Assembly (NCBI GenBank): GCA_004565275.1
Contig: SDOX01000011.1
Location: forward strand, 395,881 to 459,880
Length of the DNA: 64,000 nucleotides
Direction of reading: 5' to 3'
From: Nannochloropsis salina CCMP1776
Taxonomy: Eukaryota > Sar > Eustigmatophyceae > Eustigmatales > Monodopsidaceae
Under the pieces are notes generated by a model. That model was not told the DNA's origin, did no database searches, and was given only the letters and a program-made list of their open reading frames with translations. The translations under genes and the position numbers were made by a program. Of the stretch, positions 1 through 11,465 are shown in pieces. The first letter of the stretch is position 1. Every line of letters begins with the position of its first letter.

Positions 1-422
1 CTGACAAGCTACATGCTTCAGACCCGGCAGGTGTAGGTGCAATGTGACGAGCAGGGTTGGGAGTGGAGGAGGGCGAGATTTAAAACTTTGAACGGAAAAA
101 GGCGCGAAAACTGGACGTGGGAAAAAGTGGGGGGTTGGCTGGCAAAAGCGCTCCCTCCCAAGATTTAATGAGCGAACGATGACAAAATTGAAATGGAAAT
201 GCAAGTTTGGAAGAAGAAGTTCGCAGGGTTTGAGAAAGCCTTCAAGAAGGACACTCAAAGTGTGAGAAGAGAGGTAAAAAGAGCGTTGTGGCAATTTTTC
301 ATCTTACTGATACAACATCTCAAGTACATGGCGACATGGTTTGATTTTGTCATTTACTGTTTCAAAGCCGCTGCTTTAAAAACCTTGTCTCCCGCACTCC
401 TCCTCCTCCGGCCCCAATCATC
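1..422. other. intergenic, downstream of the mitochondrial carrier
   Basis: No convincing gene. The open frame on the plus strand that starts at 193 runs antisense into the carrier gene and has no recognisable protein features. This stretch probably holds the 3' UTR of the minus-strand carrier. Confidence 0.5.
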
Positions 423-1958
423 CTATATCGGTGCCTTCTTTCCCGGCTGTTGCACGTTGAGAAGACGTTTTAAGAAATCAAAAGTTGTGAAGCTTATCCC
501 CAAAGCCACTGGCCCCTTTATCCAATTCATCGACAAGCCCTTGAACAAGCCTTTGACTCCTTCCTGTGTGTATACTTCCCGAAGTACCGCCCGCATGCTT
601 GCTGACAGCGGGTCGTACCCCCTAGACGGTGTTGCTCGGAGGGGCACATGGCCGCGCCGGGGTTCCCCTGCTCCTACAGCTGCATGTCCTTTCTCCCTCC
701 CTTCTACATCCCCTCTCTGCACAGGCATTTCCGGAGACTTCACTCCAGCCGTCTGCATCCGTCTCCGGACCACGTCCAGCGGGTAGGTGGCCGACTGGGC
801 GGCGAGCCCAGCAAAGGCACCGCACCCGAGCTTTTGCAGAGTGCTTGGTTCCTCCCCGGTCAAACGATGGATCTGGTGATTCGCCTTGTCATTTATTGTG
901 AAAGCTATGCCGGCGTAAGGCAAAATGCCCAGTAAGGTAGGGGTGACGCCTCTGTACAGAGAGAGGATTCCTCCTTCTCGGTAGGCAGCCTTGAACACAT
1001 CCAGGACGGTGTGATGGGCGCGACCAGCACCATTCGCGAGAACCCTCTTACTTCCCAGCTTTCCTCCAGCCTTTTCCCCATCCTGAAGTGCATGTGATAC
1101 TGACGACGTGGAGGCTCTTTCGACCCCCACTCCTCTGCCACCAGCCGGCATGTGTCTCCGAAGGTACTGGGCCCCTTGTGCACCCTCCACGGCCAGCCGG
1201 GCTCTTGCGAAATCCAAAGGATATGTACAAGTACAAGAAACGAACCCCGCAAAAGACCCAGCGAACAGGCTCTCCAAATTCGTCAGCTGCCCACCTTCAA
1301 CCTCCCCGTTCATCTTCAAAATGTACGCCTTCACGGTGTCGAAAGTCATGAATTGAATCCCGGCATAGGGGAACACTCGTAGCATGGTTGCGCTGTTCCC
1401 CTTCCATAGCCCTCCGAAGCCCTCCTCATGGTATATCCGCCTCATTATAAAGAGGACTTTCCGCAGACAAAATTCCTCAGAAGAAACTTGAAACAAAATT
1501 TTGATTCGGTCCACTGGTGCCACAACACTTTTCGCCACCATGCCTGCCAGTCCTCCTGTTTATTGGGAAATCAGGCCAAGTAGGTGGATGGGGTGTGAGA
1601 GAAGGCTCTTCTCCAGGAGCGATCTTTAGAGACATTGCGAAAGCTAGCATGTATATCCGATTTCCATTCGCGTTCAATCATCACATAAGTTTTTTTCCTA
1701 TATCTATAAATTCATTCTATGCCATACAATGACATCGTGCATCTTTATCCGCCACGTCAACTTACCTGCCATAATAGACTTGGCGGTACTGATCGCATTT
1801 TCGAAATGCGTGGCTGAGCCAAGAGGCATGTGCACAGGCTGCTCCTCCACGTTCTCTACAGCCACCCTCATATTTCCAGTATCTCTCCGTGGTGCGTCGA
1901 ACCGCTTGGTCGATGGCGCAGGGAGCTCCATCTTCGCATTAAAAAGCGGCGTTAACAT
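423..1958 (-). CDS. mitochondrial carrier, SLC25A42/LEU5-like (CoA / adenine nucleotide type)
   Basis: Two exons, 1766-1958 (ATG at 1931 or 1958) and 423-1543. The intron 1544-1765 has a gtaagt donor and a cag acceptor, and splicing joins the codons as IMAG-MVAKS. The product of about 428-437 residues has the three carrier repeats with PVDRIK, PLDFAR and PLDVVR signatures. The first repeat carries FQVSS and GNSATMLRVFPYAGIQF, which are typical of the SLC25A42/LEU5 subgroup that brings CoA or adenosine 3',5'-diphosphate across the inner mitochondrial membrane. Two low-complexity insertions, about 40 residues each, lie in the matrix loops of repeats 2 and 3 and are longer than usual. The family call is firm. 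The substrate is inferred from motif similarity only. Confidence 0.85.
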
Positions 1959-3005
1959 AGGGAAAGGAAGTGCTGCGTGTCAGTGAATAAAAAGACAAGG
2001 CGATTTGTCTCACACACAGCAAACGACTTCGATGCACCTGGCATGACTTTAAGGTACAGGTCAACAAAATTTCAAATAGACTGAACGCGTAAGAATGAGC
2101 TAAACGCCACGACGCCCGCTCAAAACGTATTCAGTCCTCGCGCACACATCACACGTTCCCCTGGCTCCATCTGATCCGTACTTAAACATTACCCGAAAAC
2201 TCAGACTCACTGCTCCAAATGGACACCGAGTTCCTCAAGTCAGCAGAGGCCCTGTGCATGGTATGTACGTGTGCAAGCAAAGTATCATTACAGATTTGTC
2301 AGTCAATTTGCGAATGAAGGGTCCACGATCTCGATGATTCGTCGTCCTCCGGGTAGTTACTCTGTTCTGCTTAGAAGGGGAGGTTAGTTTTCAGAAGGGA
2401 TGAAATTGACAACAACACCATCTGACACGCAGCGTTAGCGTATTTCTCACTATTCTCCTTTTAGTTTTAATGCGGTCTCGACCTCTCGTGAGATCGAATT
2501 GAAAAGAGTAAGCGCACAAAAGCTTTCACGCCAGGTAAACATTTTCTTTCTTACTTTCCTTTTTTTGTGTTCTTATCCTCCATAACTTCATTTTCTCGTT
2601 CCCTTGCTGCTAAGTCATTCCTCTTCCACGCAAATTTAAAGAACGCTCCGTGGCCAACACATTGTCCGGTTTAGATCCGGAATCATGCCACACTTTCACT
2701 ATCATGGCGGATGAAAGCCATACAAATTTTAACGCACGGTCGACCATGGCCCTCAGTCATCATTAAAACACTGCATGGATAGTATTGGCTGCTGCATCTT
2801 GTATATCTCCCCCCCCCCGACACCTCAGCAACACATCTCGTCATCTAAATCGCCACAATTTCCTCTGCCGCTCCTCACATACCACAGACATACCACGCAG
2901 TAAGCCAGACCTCCAATCGTTCGGTCAATGACATCTTCATGGCATGTGTCTCAGTCTCTATACGGGACATGCTTCGGTCGCACATTCAAATCAAAGTGCA
3001 TAGCT
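1959..3005. other. intergenic between two minus-strand genes
   Basis: About 1 kb, AT-rich, with frequent stops in all frames and no recognisable protein. A short C-run lies near 2809-2818. It should contain the promoter of the carrier and the 3' UTR of the secreted protein gene. I see nothing else. Confidence 0.5.
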
Positions 3006-3934
3006 TTATTCCTGATAGGTCAATTTCGCACCAGCTTTAAGGATACGAACAGATGGAGATCCATTTTTTTTAAAATAGCCCTCAACAACTGGGCAATTTT
3101 CCGTAGCTTGTTTAGCCAGCAACAAGAAGGGGCTCATGTAGAAATAAGTTACAAGCCCAGGCTCCATCGGGGCACCCCTAGTATAATCGGTCTGAGTGAA
3201 GACGAACGACTGCTCCGCAGGGTCCAAAACAGACCTGATGCATTCGACTACCACTCTCTCAAAAAACAAAGAACCCTGGCTTGCTGTCGTTGTTTTACCC
3301 AATATACAACGCCCAACCTGAGATTCATTGTTTTGAAAAGTTGCGCAAAAGCCAGGATTGAGATGAGAATCGAAGAAGGTTCTCATGCCACTTCAAATAG
3401 GACATGATGCAAAGTCTCTGCACGACGTACCTTTTGAAAAAGCTTGGATACGTAATTGCAATTGAATGGCACGTCTGATTTGAAAGGGTACATAAGGTAA
3501 GTTCTCCTGCCGCGTTCGAGAAAATAGCATGGAAAAGTTGAAAGCACGTACTTACATTTCTTGGGGTCCACATCGCCATACGCATAGTAGCCAAAGTACC
3601 TTGCGTTTTTCGAAAGCCCTGCGACTCCAAGGAACGGCTCGTCCTCGTTTGTCACAATTTGCGCGTCAAGTCCATCATAAGCCCATCCTCGACACTTTCC
3701 CAGTTGCCCTTCACAAGGCGAGAGATCGGGCCAAATGCTCGCGCTACCTTTCTCGGCATAAGCGCACCGTAAAAAGCTCTTGAGTTGCCTTTTGCTGCAA
3801 ACTTTTTGGCCAGCCGCGAGAGGATTTGCATCAGATACGTTAGAAGCGCTGGTGGCCCAAGGCAGAGCCACTAGAGTGACTGCAACAAGTATGATTGATG
3901 TTATTTTCATATTTTTGCGACGATGTTGTGGCAA
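3006..3934 (-). CDS. secreted protein of unknown function
   Basis: Not recognised. Two exons are proposed, 3431-3934 and 3006-3317. The intron 3318-3430 (113 nt) has a gtacgt donor and a ctcag acceptor, with phase 0 on both sides (FQK joined to VGRCIL). The product is about 271 residues from the first ATG. The ninth residue is also Met and starts a better signal peptide (MKITSIILVAVTLVALPWA, then TSASN), so the protein is probably secreted or enters the endomembrane system. The mature part has about nine cysteines spread over both exons, fitting disulfide bonding, and no transmembrane segment. A second possible donor (gtaagt near 3554) was not used because removing that intron creates a stop. 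No domain was identified. Confidence 0.55.
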
Positions 3935-4988
3935 ATAAGAGAACTGTTTGAAAAAGGTGTCGTCTTGCCAGGATTAGTTATAGTGATTGCTCGTTGTTCA
4001 GGATGGTACATAAACGAATGAAATGAGCAATTTTGCTCCGCACAAGTTCCCGACGCCCTGGCATTACTGTTTCCAATGTCGTGGTCTATGCCTAGTTGGT
4101 GTACACTCCCTCAGGTCCTTAAAATTGCGAAGAAGGAGTAAGCGATAGCGATCGATCACGTTATGTCGTTTCATGTCAGACCCATGAAGGAGCCGGCTGC
4201 CTTTTGCGCCTGGTATGGGGCAGAAGCGCGCCGTTTATCCGGAGGCTGTGTATATTCCCGTGATCACACACAACATAAATTCGAGACCACGATACAAGAC
4301 GACCTTCACAGGGATTCAATCTCCATGGGAAGGTGCTCATTCTTTGAATATCACATTATGGGCCTTCCGCCCCCGCTTATTTTTAAAACGGCATTACCCG
4401 AGATACCCCGAATCTCGAGGTTCGGGGCTGAACCTCGACGACTGCCGCACGACCGTGCCCCCAATAGCAATAACAAACGTCTTGGTCCTACTATACCATG
4501 TGATTGGCCTGTGTTATTGATGAGAATGAGGATCGACATCTCAATTTGACAATTACGGAGTGTCGACGAGAAAACAATTTTGAAGTAGGTGTGTGAACAC
4601 TCACACGTAGAAAGGAATTGTCATCTTACTTCAAAGCATAAAGCGTATATTTCAATGCCTTCATAGATCTCTTGAAATTCATTTTTTATTTTCATTCCTC
4701 TACGTGCCGAATCCTCTATTGATATTTTTCTGTCTCGTGTACCTTTGTTCGTATTTCCAGTTGTAATACAGTGCTTCTTCACTTTAAACCCTTATAATTT
4801 CATTCCTTTTTCTTGCTTATCCTCTTTCCCAACCTGTTATAGTCATTTTGAGGTTTTTCATCATCTATTTAATCTACTTTGCACTTTACATCCTCCAACC
4901 TTCCTTCGTTATCGTCGACCATTCAACGATTTACCCTTATGCACTGCTAGACCTGCCACGATACCATGATTTTCGAATGCTCTTTTTC
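3935..4988. other. intergenic with a cluster of overlapping inverted repeats
   Basis: About 1 kb without a convincing gene. Open frames at 4163-4549 look like chance ORFs. The most structured part is 4399-4438 (separate entry). From about 4680 to 4980 the plus strand is pyrimidine-rich, which is purine-rich on the strand of the upstream aquaporin gene and probably includes its 3' UTR. Confidence 0.45.
4399..4438. repeat. three mutually exclusive small hairpins
   Basis: Three inverted repeats overlap within 40 bases. CGAGAT (4399-4404) pairs with ATCTCG (4412-4417). CCCCGAA (4406-4412) pairs with TTCGGGG (4421-4427). TCGAGGTTC (4415-4423) pairs with GAACCTCGA (4430-4438) around a 6-base loop. 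The partners overlap, so not all can form together. It is not a tRNA, since no acceptor stem or A-box is present. The role is unknown. It could be a protein-binding palindrome or a structured UTR element. Confidence 0.5.
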
Positions 4989-6597
4989 TCACTTCTTCCC
5001 TATGTCGGGTGGCGAAGTCACCATGACAGTTAAGTTTCCCAAAATCGCACCCACAAAAGGAGCTACTATGAAAACCGCCAGTCCGCGTCGTGCGTGCTTC
5101 TCAAATGCTACGTTGCTCACAGATAGGCCCAGTACCGCTGCAGGGTTCAGCAGCCCCCCCCCCAACACATCTGTTATGAGAAGACCACCCATTAATGCAA
5201 GCCCAACGACCAACCCATTACACTGATTGCCTTGGTATCCTGTGGACGCATTTATGTGCAGGATCGTCGAGACCATCATACAGGTAAAGAGTGCCTCGAC
5301 AGCAAAGGCCTGTCCGCAGGAAATTACCGCTCGAGAAACAGAATACCTGCCTTCAAGAGCTCCAGCACCCACAATATACCGAAGCATTGCTCCGGAAGCA
5401 AGGGCGCCCAAAACCTGGATACTTGCATAGCCTGCGAGCTTCTGGATCCTAATGCGTCTTGCGTTGCGTAGATACACGCCCAGACTCACGGCAGGGTTGA
5501 GATGAGCGCCGCTCACGTACCCAGATCCAAAGGCTAAAAATGTAAGGGCAAGTCCAGCAGCCAATGGGATCGGAAGGTTCTTTGTGACCAATGCCAAGCC
5601 TATGGTTGTTGTCAGGAGAAAGCTTCCCACCAACTCGATTAAGTACGGGCCGTATGCCCGCACAAAAGCTGCTGATACGGACGGAACGAGTCCCATTTCC
5701 ATTGCATAAGTTTCATCAATGTCTGTCAGCCGGAAGAAGAAGGCAGCAGGAAATGTCATAATCAAGGGAAGGATTGTACGAGCGAGAAGGCCTTTCTGAT
5801 GCCCGGCAGCAGCAAATAGACCTCCTGCAACAGCAGGATTCATCCCTGCACCAAAAGCTACACCCAAAAATACGACAATTGAAATAGCAAAGCCAAAAAA
5901 ACTGTTTCGTGACTGTGACTTTGATACTGTAGTCTGTAGTGCGGTTAGGATCAGGGCGAAGGAATAGAGCGCTTCCGGTACACAGGTGGCTATGGTTGCG
6001 ACCGAGGATGCGTCCATGGCACCTTGAGGGAGCAATGCTATAGTCAAAACCCCTCCTATTAGAGCACCAACAAGCTGGCAGCTGATATATATAAGACATT
6101 GTGCGGGAGGCATCTTCCCAAGGAGAAGCAAAGCCACTGAAATGCTTGGGTTGTAGTTCGCGCCGCTGACTCGGGCTCCCGCATGAATCAGAGGCATAAG
6201 AACAGCCGCTACGCCAAGAGCCTTCAATCCTGGTGAAATATCAGCTTTCTCAAGTAGACCAGCAGTGACTGTTATAATGGTTGTGCCTAAAGTCTCCATA
6301 ATTAGAGGAGCGTTCTTTGGTTGATCGACGCCTGCACTGATCTTGGACAAGGAGAGCCCCGAGAAACTCGTAGCTGACTCCACCTTTGAACCGTAACTTC
6401 GGTGAAAGGATTCCTGGGATGTTAGTATGTGGAAACGTGCCCCTGTGATTACACTGGTTGTAATAATGATGGAGAGGCAGGATGAACGAGCGGCAGGATA
6501 CCTTGACCACGATGCTCCTTCGGAGTCGGAGGTTTGACGTTGCTGTCGACTGTGCAAGAGCTATTCCCAACATTGTTTGGAACCAAAGGCATCGCAT
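4989..6597 (-). CDS. fused double aquaporin-family (MIP) channel
   Basis: Two exons are proposed, 6502-6597 and 4989-6413. The intron 6414-6501 (88 nt) has a gtatcc donor and an acatcccag acceptor and keeps phase 0. The product is about 506 residues. Exon 1 encodes a likely signal sequence (MRCLWFQTMLGIALAQ). The body contains two complete MIP-like six-helix units in tandem. Unit 1 has NPS near residue 120 and NPA near 223. Unit 2 has NPA near 337 and NPA near 454. Ordinary aquaporins have two NPA boxes in one unit, so this is a two-unit fusion with about 12 membrane helices. The Arg that normally follows the second NPA box is absent from both units (NPAVAGG and NPAAVLG), so the selectivity filter is unusual and water, glycerol or another small solute are all possible substrates. 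The second M of exon 2 (METLG) is an alternative start that would lose the signal sequence. Confidence 0.85.
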
Positions 6598-8119
6598 TAT
6601 GAAGGTCGCGGCAACTATGTAGAAGTTTAAATCCAAGAGGGAAGAGAGGGTTCCAGATCAGGACCAAGGTCTTGTTCGACTGGTGTGGTGTGAAGGGGAA
6701 TGAGATAATTGTCACATGTAAATTATTTTGGAACAATCTGCCATTAAACTCTTTGTCTCATGTATGAGTAGCCTTCTCCGCAGCATCATTTTCGGCTTCC
6801 AAGGTGATTTGCTCGCTGGCACGAGCGCCCAATGTGCTAACATGAGACACACCTCTGTTTGATGCTCCTGCGCTCCTCGCTCTTTGAGTCGCTTCAAACT
6901 TAAATGTGCCTGAGCCGTTACTGAACAGGACAAAGGATCGCCTTATCAGCTCTGCGCCTCGACCGTGTCCATTGTAAACACCCTTCTTCCATGTTTTGGG
7001 CCTGGGATGCCTTCAAATTTCATGGCCTCAAGATTCAAAGTCTCGGATGCGTATGAAATGGGAAACGATCTCAATTCCTCCATCCTCGAATTGTTATATT
7101 TTGGCGACACGATTTCGCGACTTTGATTTTATGGTTTAAAACAGGCATGTCTAGCCTGGAATGGGCAAAACCATTAATTCATTGCATCTGTTTGAGGCTG
7201 GAGGGGAATTTCTGCCAAACTTGCGAACGACAAGAAGAAATTTGTGAACCCGTCCAATAGGTTTTGTGTAACATGTAAGAGCATTGTGGAATCTTCTGAA
7301 AAATCTGTCGACAAACGATTAACCTTTGCGTACATCAGGTGCACTTACGGAGCGCTTCATGAATGCAAATGCAAGCAGTGTTGTTGCCATCGCATTTTCA
7401 GCATTACCTTTTGACGTCCCCTAACTGTCTCCTTCATTATTAACGCATGCGTTAAGTGTTGACGCTCTGCAGCAAGATGACCATTGTACACTTTAACACT
7501 CATGGTCAAGCAGCGAAGATGACAATACCTTTGGACTATATGGGAGCCTTTTTGAATCCGATGAGATAGGAAAATTTGATGATTCACCTAACATGCATAG
7601 TTTATCGTCGAAAAATGTGTTTTTACGCATCAGACAAGAAAAGGTGAAACAATGAAAAATGGAGACATGCACTAGATAATTTCGTATATATTGATTTGAG
7701 TTTTTGTTGACCTCGCCTGAGTTATGCGTCCAATATTGCTCTTTTACAGCATGGCCAAACAGCAGAGCAAACTAATCTTGTTGAACGCGTGAGAGCGGAT
7801 CGAATAATTGGAACGGCCTGATAAATTGTCGCCGCTTTTGGCGCCAAATCGTGGCTTCCAGCACCCCCCGTCCCCACTCGATTTCCCGCTCCTATCTCCA
7901 GTGGACTGAGACTCGTCAAAATGAACCCAAGTGTGAGCTTTGGATATCAATGGTGTCGTATGTAAAAAAAAATGTTTGCGTCGATATCTTTGACCGATAG
8001 ACTAGAAACCTGCATTTGAAAATGAGAATGCATTCTGTCTCACCACTATCCTCTTATCACCCCACCAATTCCTCTCACTTTATCTCCCCCTCCATTTTCA
8101 TTGCTGGACACAAGTGCCA
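6598..8119. other. intergenic between divergent aquaporin and CTP synthase genes
   Basis: About 1.5 kb, one of the longest gaps in the window. It is AT-rich and has only short frames without protein-like composition (for example 7357-7587 and 7722-7950 on the minus strand). It probably holds the promoters of both flanking genes. No RNA gene was recognised. Confidence 0.5.
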
Positions 8120-10147
8120 ATGGACGGCTGCCGCAGCAACAGCAGCAGTGCCAGCAGAAACTCTCGTAGTAGGAGCGATGCCCAAAAAATGAAGTATGTC
8201 TGTGTGACGGGTGGCGTTGTGAGCGGCCTAGGAAAAGGTACGATAACAGACTGTACTCCACCAGGCACACTATTCCTTCTACCCGCCGAACCTGTCGCTA
8301 TACTGCAAAATTTATGGCTACCAAACGGACCTTTAACCTTTTTATTATCAAAGCCCCGTCATTCACTTCCATCTTTCCGTCCCAACCACTGTCTAGAAGG
8401 GTATCCATTGTTCTTGTCCGTCTAATCCCACCATCCGCCCCCCTCAGGCATTACCATCAGCTCTATCGGCCGCCTTCTCAAGCAAAGTGGCCTCCGCGTC
8501 ACGTCCATTAAGATCGATCCGTACTTGAACACAGACGCGGGCACCATGTCGCCCTTCGAGCACGGCGAAGTCTTCGTACTTGATGACGGGGGGGAGGTGG
8601 ACTTGGACCTTGGAAACTACGAACGATTCCTTTCCCTCACCCTGGGTAAGGACCACAACATCACCACGGGGAAGGTTTACAACGAGGTGATTCTTCGGGA
8701 GCGCCGCGGAGACTACCTAGGGAAGACGGTCCAGGTGGTACCCCACGTGACGAACGAAATCCAAGACTGGATCGAGCGCGTGGCCGTCCTGCCTGTGGAT
8801 GGGAGCCAAGAAGCGCCAGAGATATGCCTGGTGGAGGTGGGTGGGACGGTCGGTGACATCGAAAGTAGCGTCTTTCTGGAAGCCTTGCGCCAGTTTCAAT
8901 TTCGGGTTGGCCGTGAGAATTTTTGCCTCATTTTCGTGTCCCTGGTCCCTGTCTTGGGCTCGGTGGGGGAGCAGAAAACCAAGCCTACTCAGCATGGGGT
9001 CAAGGAGCTTCGGTCGGTGGGCCTGAGCCCGGACGTGATCATTTGCCGCTCCTCTAACCGGGTGGAACTCTCGACGCGGGAGAAAATATCCGTCTTCTGC
9101 CACTGTCCTCCCTCCCACGTCCTATCCGTCCATGACGTCAGCAACATTTATCATGTGCCCATCATTTTAGCCGAGCAGAACCTGCACGGCATACTCCGTG
9201 ATCATTTGAAGCTGGAGAGGATCATGACGCCCGAGCCCGATTTGGTCCGATGGACGGAGCTGGCGACTTCGGTCGACATCTTTGAGGAGCAGGTGAAAAT
9301 CGCGATCGTGGGCAAGTACACCGGCCTCTCGGACTCCTACCTGTCGGTCCTCAAGGCGCTCAAACACGCGTCGATTGCGGCAAAGCGGGCCTTGGAGATC
9401 TGTTGGGTGGAGGCCTCGGACCTGGAGTCGGAGACTCAGAAGACGGAGGAGGAGAAGCACGCGGCGGCCTGGAAAGTGATCGAGGAAGTGGACGGTATCG
9501 TGGTCCCGGGCGGCTTTGGGAGCCGGGGGGTGGAGGGTAAGGTCTTGACTGTGGAGTACGCGCGGAGGACGGGGAGACCGATCTTGGGCGTCTGCCTGGG
9601 GATGCAGGTAATGGTGATCGAGCACTGTCGGAACGTGCTGGGCTTGCGCACGGCCACCAGCCAGGAGTTCGCCGAGCAAGGCAAGGAGCAGGCGGAGGGT
9701 GCGAAGGAAGGAGACAGGGAGGAAGAAACGTATGCGGTGGTATTCATGCCGGAGATCAACCCCGCCGTGATGGGAGGGACCATGCGGTTAGGGGCAAGGC
9801 CCACGGACGTGCTGCTCAGAGACCGCCAGCAGAAACCCACCTTGGCCGGACAGCTGTACAAGCAGCGGGACGAGGTCTGGGAGCGGCACCGACACCGGTA
9901 CGAGGTCAATCCGGAACTGTTGGGCAGGCTGGAGGAAGCCGGGCTGCGCTTTGTGGGGAAGGACAAAACGGGGGCGCGGATGGAGATCGTAGAGCTGGAC
10001 CGGGAGAAGCATCCCTTCTTCCTCGGGACCCAGTACCATCCTGAGTTTCAGTCAAGGCCCTTGGAGCCATCCCCTCCTTTCCTGGGCCTCATCTTAGCCG
10101 CTTCGGGTCAGTTACGCGAGTACTTGAGGGCGAACGGAGCAAATTAG
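8120..10147 (+). CDS. CTPS: CTP synthase (glutamine-hydrolysing)
   Basis: It converts UTP, ATP and glutamine to CTP, the last step of pyrimidine nucleotide synthesis. Exons are 8120-8237 and 8448-10147, with a gtacga donor and a cccctcag acceptor. Splicing restores the family hallmark [17 protein letters not shown] across the junction. The product is about 605 residues, normal for eukaryotic CTPS. The synthase domain spans roughly residues 24-330, with [25 protein letters not shown]. The class I glutaminase domain follows, with the nucleophile Cys in ILGVCLGMQ (near 421) and the His/Glu pair in QYHPEFQ (near 568). The ATG at 8120 gives a Ser-rich leader. The ATG at 8189 (MKYVCVTGG) is the start expected for a short cytosolic form. 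No clear targeting signal is seen. Confidence 0.95.
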
Positions 10148-10622
10148 GCGTTGGGGAAGGAGGGAAGCGCCGGTGGGTGGCTTCCGGCTAGAGCGAGGGG
10201 TAGTGGAAAAGTGATCATGTGTAAAGGCAGGAGAAGAAACCGGGTCATCGATGACAACGGGATAGACGATGACAATGTCGTCTTTTGCAGAAAATGACCC
10301 GAAAGCATGCGTGTACTGTGCGGCTAGACCAGGACTCGCGCAAAGTAGTCGAAACAAAAGTAGCGCCTGAGGCCCTCGACTGGAGGTTCCCATGTTCTTG
10401 CGTTGAAAAGGCCGTGTTCTTTCTATTATTGGCACATGTCGTGCAAGTCTTAAAGCCGATAATGCCTGATTTCCCTCTATAGAAAATCGGGGCAGACGGG
10501 GAGAAATCCATCTATTTACATTACTGTCCAGTCATCGCTTTTTTACACTACTCTTCGCTTCAGAGGCATAAAACAATGTCGATCCCCATCATGGTCCTCT
10601 ATATCGTCGAAACTCTAGGCCC
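10148..10622. other. intergenic between convergent genes
   Basis: Holds the 3' ends of CTP synthase and the RING gene. No gene or notable repeat was seen. Confidence 0.5.
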
Positions 10623-11465
10623 TCATCCGGAGACGCCTTCCTCGCTCCAGTCCTCCGGCCGCCGCATGATCACATCAATGCAGGTTGTGCACAAGGGACA
10701 CGTCTTTTTCCGCTTCAACCAGTCGGAAGAGCACTCCGCGTGAAATCGGTGGAAGCAGGGGAGGACCCGCAACCGGTCTCCCTCGGCGTAGTCTTCCAAA
10801 CATATGCGACACGAAACGTCATCGTCATGCGAATCTACCTTTTTCAAAGGAGGCGTGGACCCGGGCACCTCTGCCGCTTTGATCGATCCTGCCTTAAGCA
10901 TATGGAAATCCTCGGGCGGTACGTGACACGCCTTTTTCCTCTCCCCGCAACAATTCTTCCCCGCTCCCTCGTCCAGCACAGGAGCATGAGCCCCGGAGGG
11001 CGCCGGAGATTTCCCCCCCAAGCGGGCAGCCGCTGCCCGCGCCGCTGCCTCTGCCGAAAACGTGCAGGTCGGTAGCAACTCTATCAAGTCCTCTGAAGCT
11101 CCTTCCACGTCTCCTTGCCGAAATAAAGCCCTCCGGCGCCCGTGTCGCCCACGTCCCAACAAGCCCAGTTCACCCTCGGCCAGCAAGGACATGACCATGT
11201 CATTCAGCGGCAAAGCTGGAGAGCCACATGGACATATAGCGATGCCATCACTGGAACTATCTTGCGGTAGCATCGAAAGTCGACGGCAGCGTCGGCAAAT
11301 AACAGAGCGGCCCATCAAACCGGTAGCTCCCAGAAGGCCACTCGTAGGTCGTTCGAAGCTCCGATGGCGATCCAATGTCTCTGTCCGGAACAAAACGCCG
11401 CAAGGACACCGAAACAAGGGCGCATTTGGTGGGATTAGGAGTACTCGTTGACATTGAGGGCACAT
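10623..11465 (-). CDS. RING-H2 finger protein with two N-terminal zinc ribbons, probable E3 ubiquitin ligase
   Basis: Single exon, about 280 residues. Near the C-terminus (about 225-265) is a complete RING-H2 finger: CRIC, then CFHRFH, then the WLKRKKTCPLC end, giving the C3H2C3 pattern of E3 ligases that bind an E2. The N-terminus has two small putative zinc ribbons, CPQC with CPC about 14 residues later and CRRC with CPC about 18 residues later. They resemble the LSD1-type or related short ribbons found in some plant and protist regulators. The middle (100-220) is Ala/Gly/Lys-rich and probably disordered, with no transmembrane helix. The substrate is unknown. Its 3' end faces CTP synthase. 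Confidence 0.8.
   Translation of the reverse strand: MCPQCQRVLLIPPNAPLFRCPCGVLFRTETLDRHRSFERPTSGLLGATGLMGRSVICRRCRRLSMLPQDSSSDGIAICPCGSPALPLNDMVMSLLAEGELGLLGRGRHGRRRALFRQGDVEGASEDLIELLPTCTFSAEAAARAAAARLGGKSPAPSGAHAPVLDEGAGKNCCGERKKACHVPPEDFHMLKAGSIKAAEVPGSTPPLKKVDSHDDDVSCRICLEDYAEGDRLRVLPCFHRFHAECSSDWLKRKKTCPLCTTCIDVIMRRPEDWSEEGVSG

Noticed and set aside
193-786. 197-codon plus-strand open frame at the start of the window
   Set aside because: Runs antisense into the carrier's C-terminal repeat and has no recognisable protein features.
3490-3554. Possible extra 49-nt intron in the secreted protein gene (gtaagt donor)
   Set aside because: Removing it creates an immediate stop, while reading through keeps one open frame into the next supported junction.
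4406-4440. tRNA B-box-like string (GGTTCGGGGC)
   Set aside because: No matching A-box, no acceptor stem and no cloverleaf. The string is explained by the overlapping inverted repeats.
4163-4549. 128-codon plus-strand open frame
   Set aside because: No motif, unusual composition, and three frames overlap here with similar lengths, as expected by chance.
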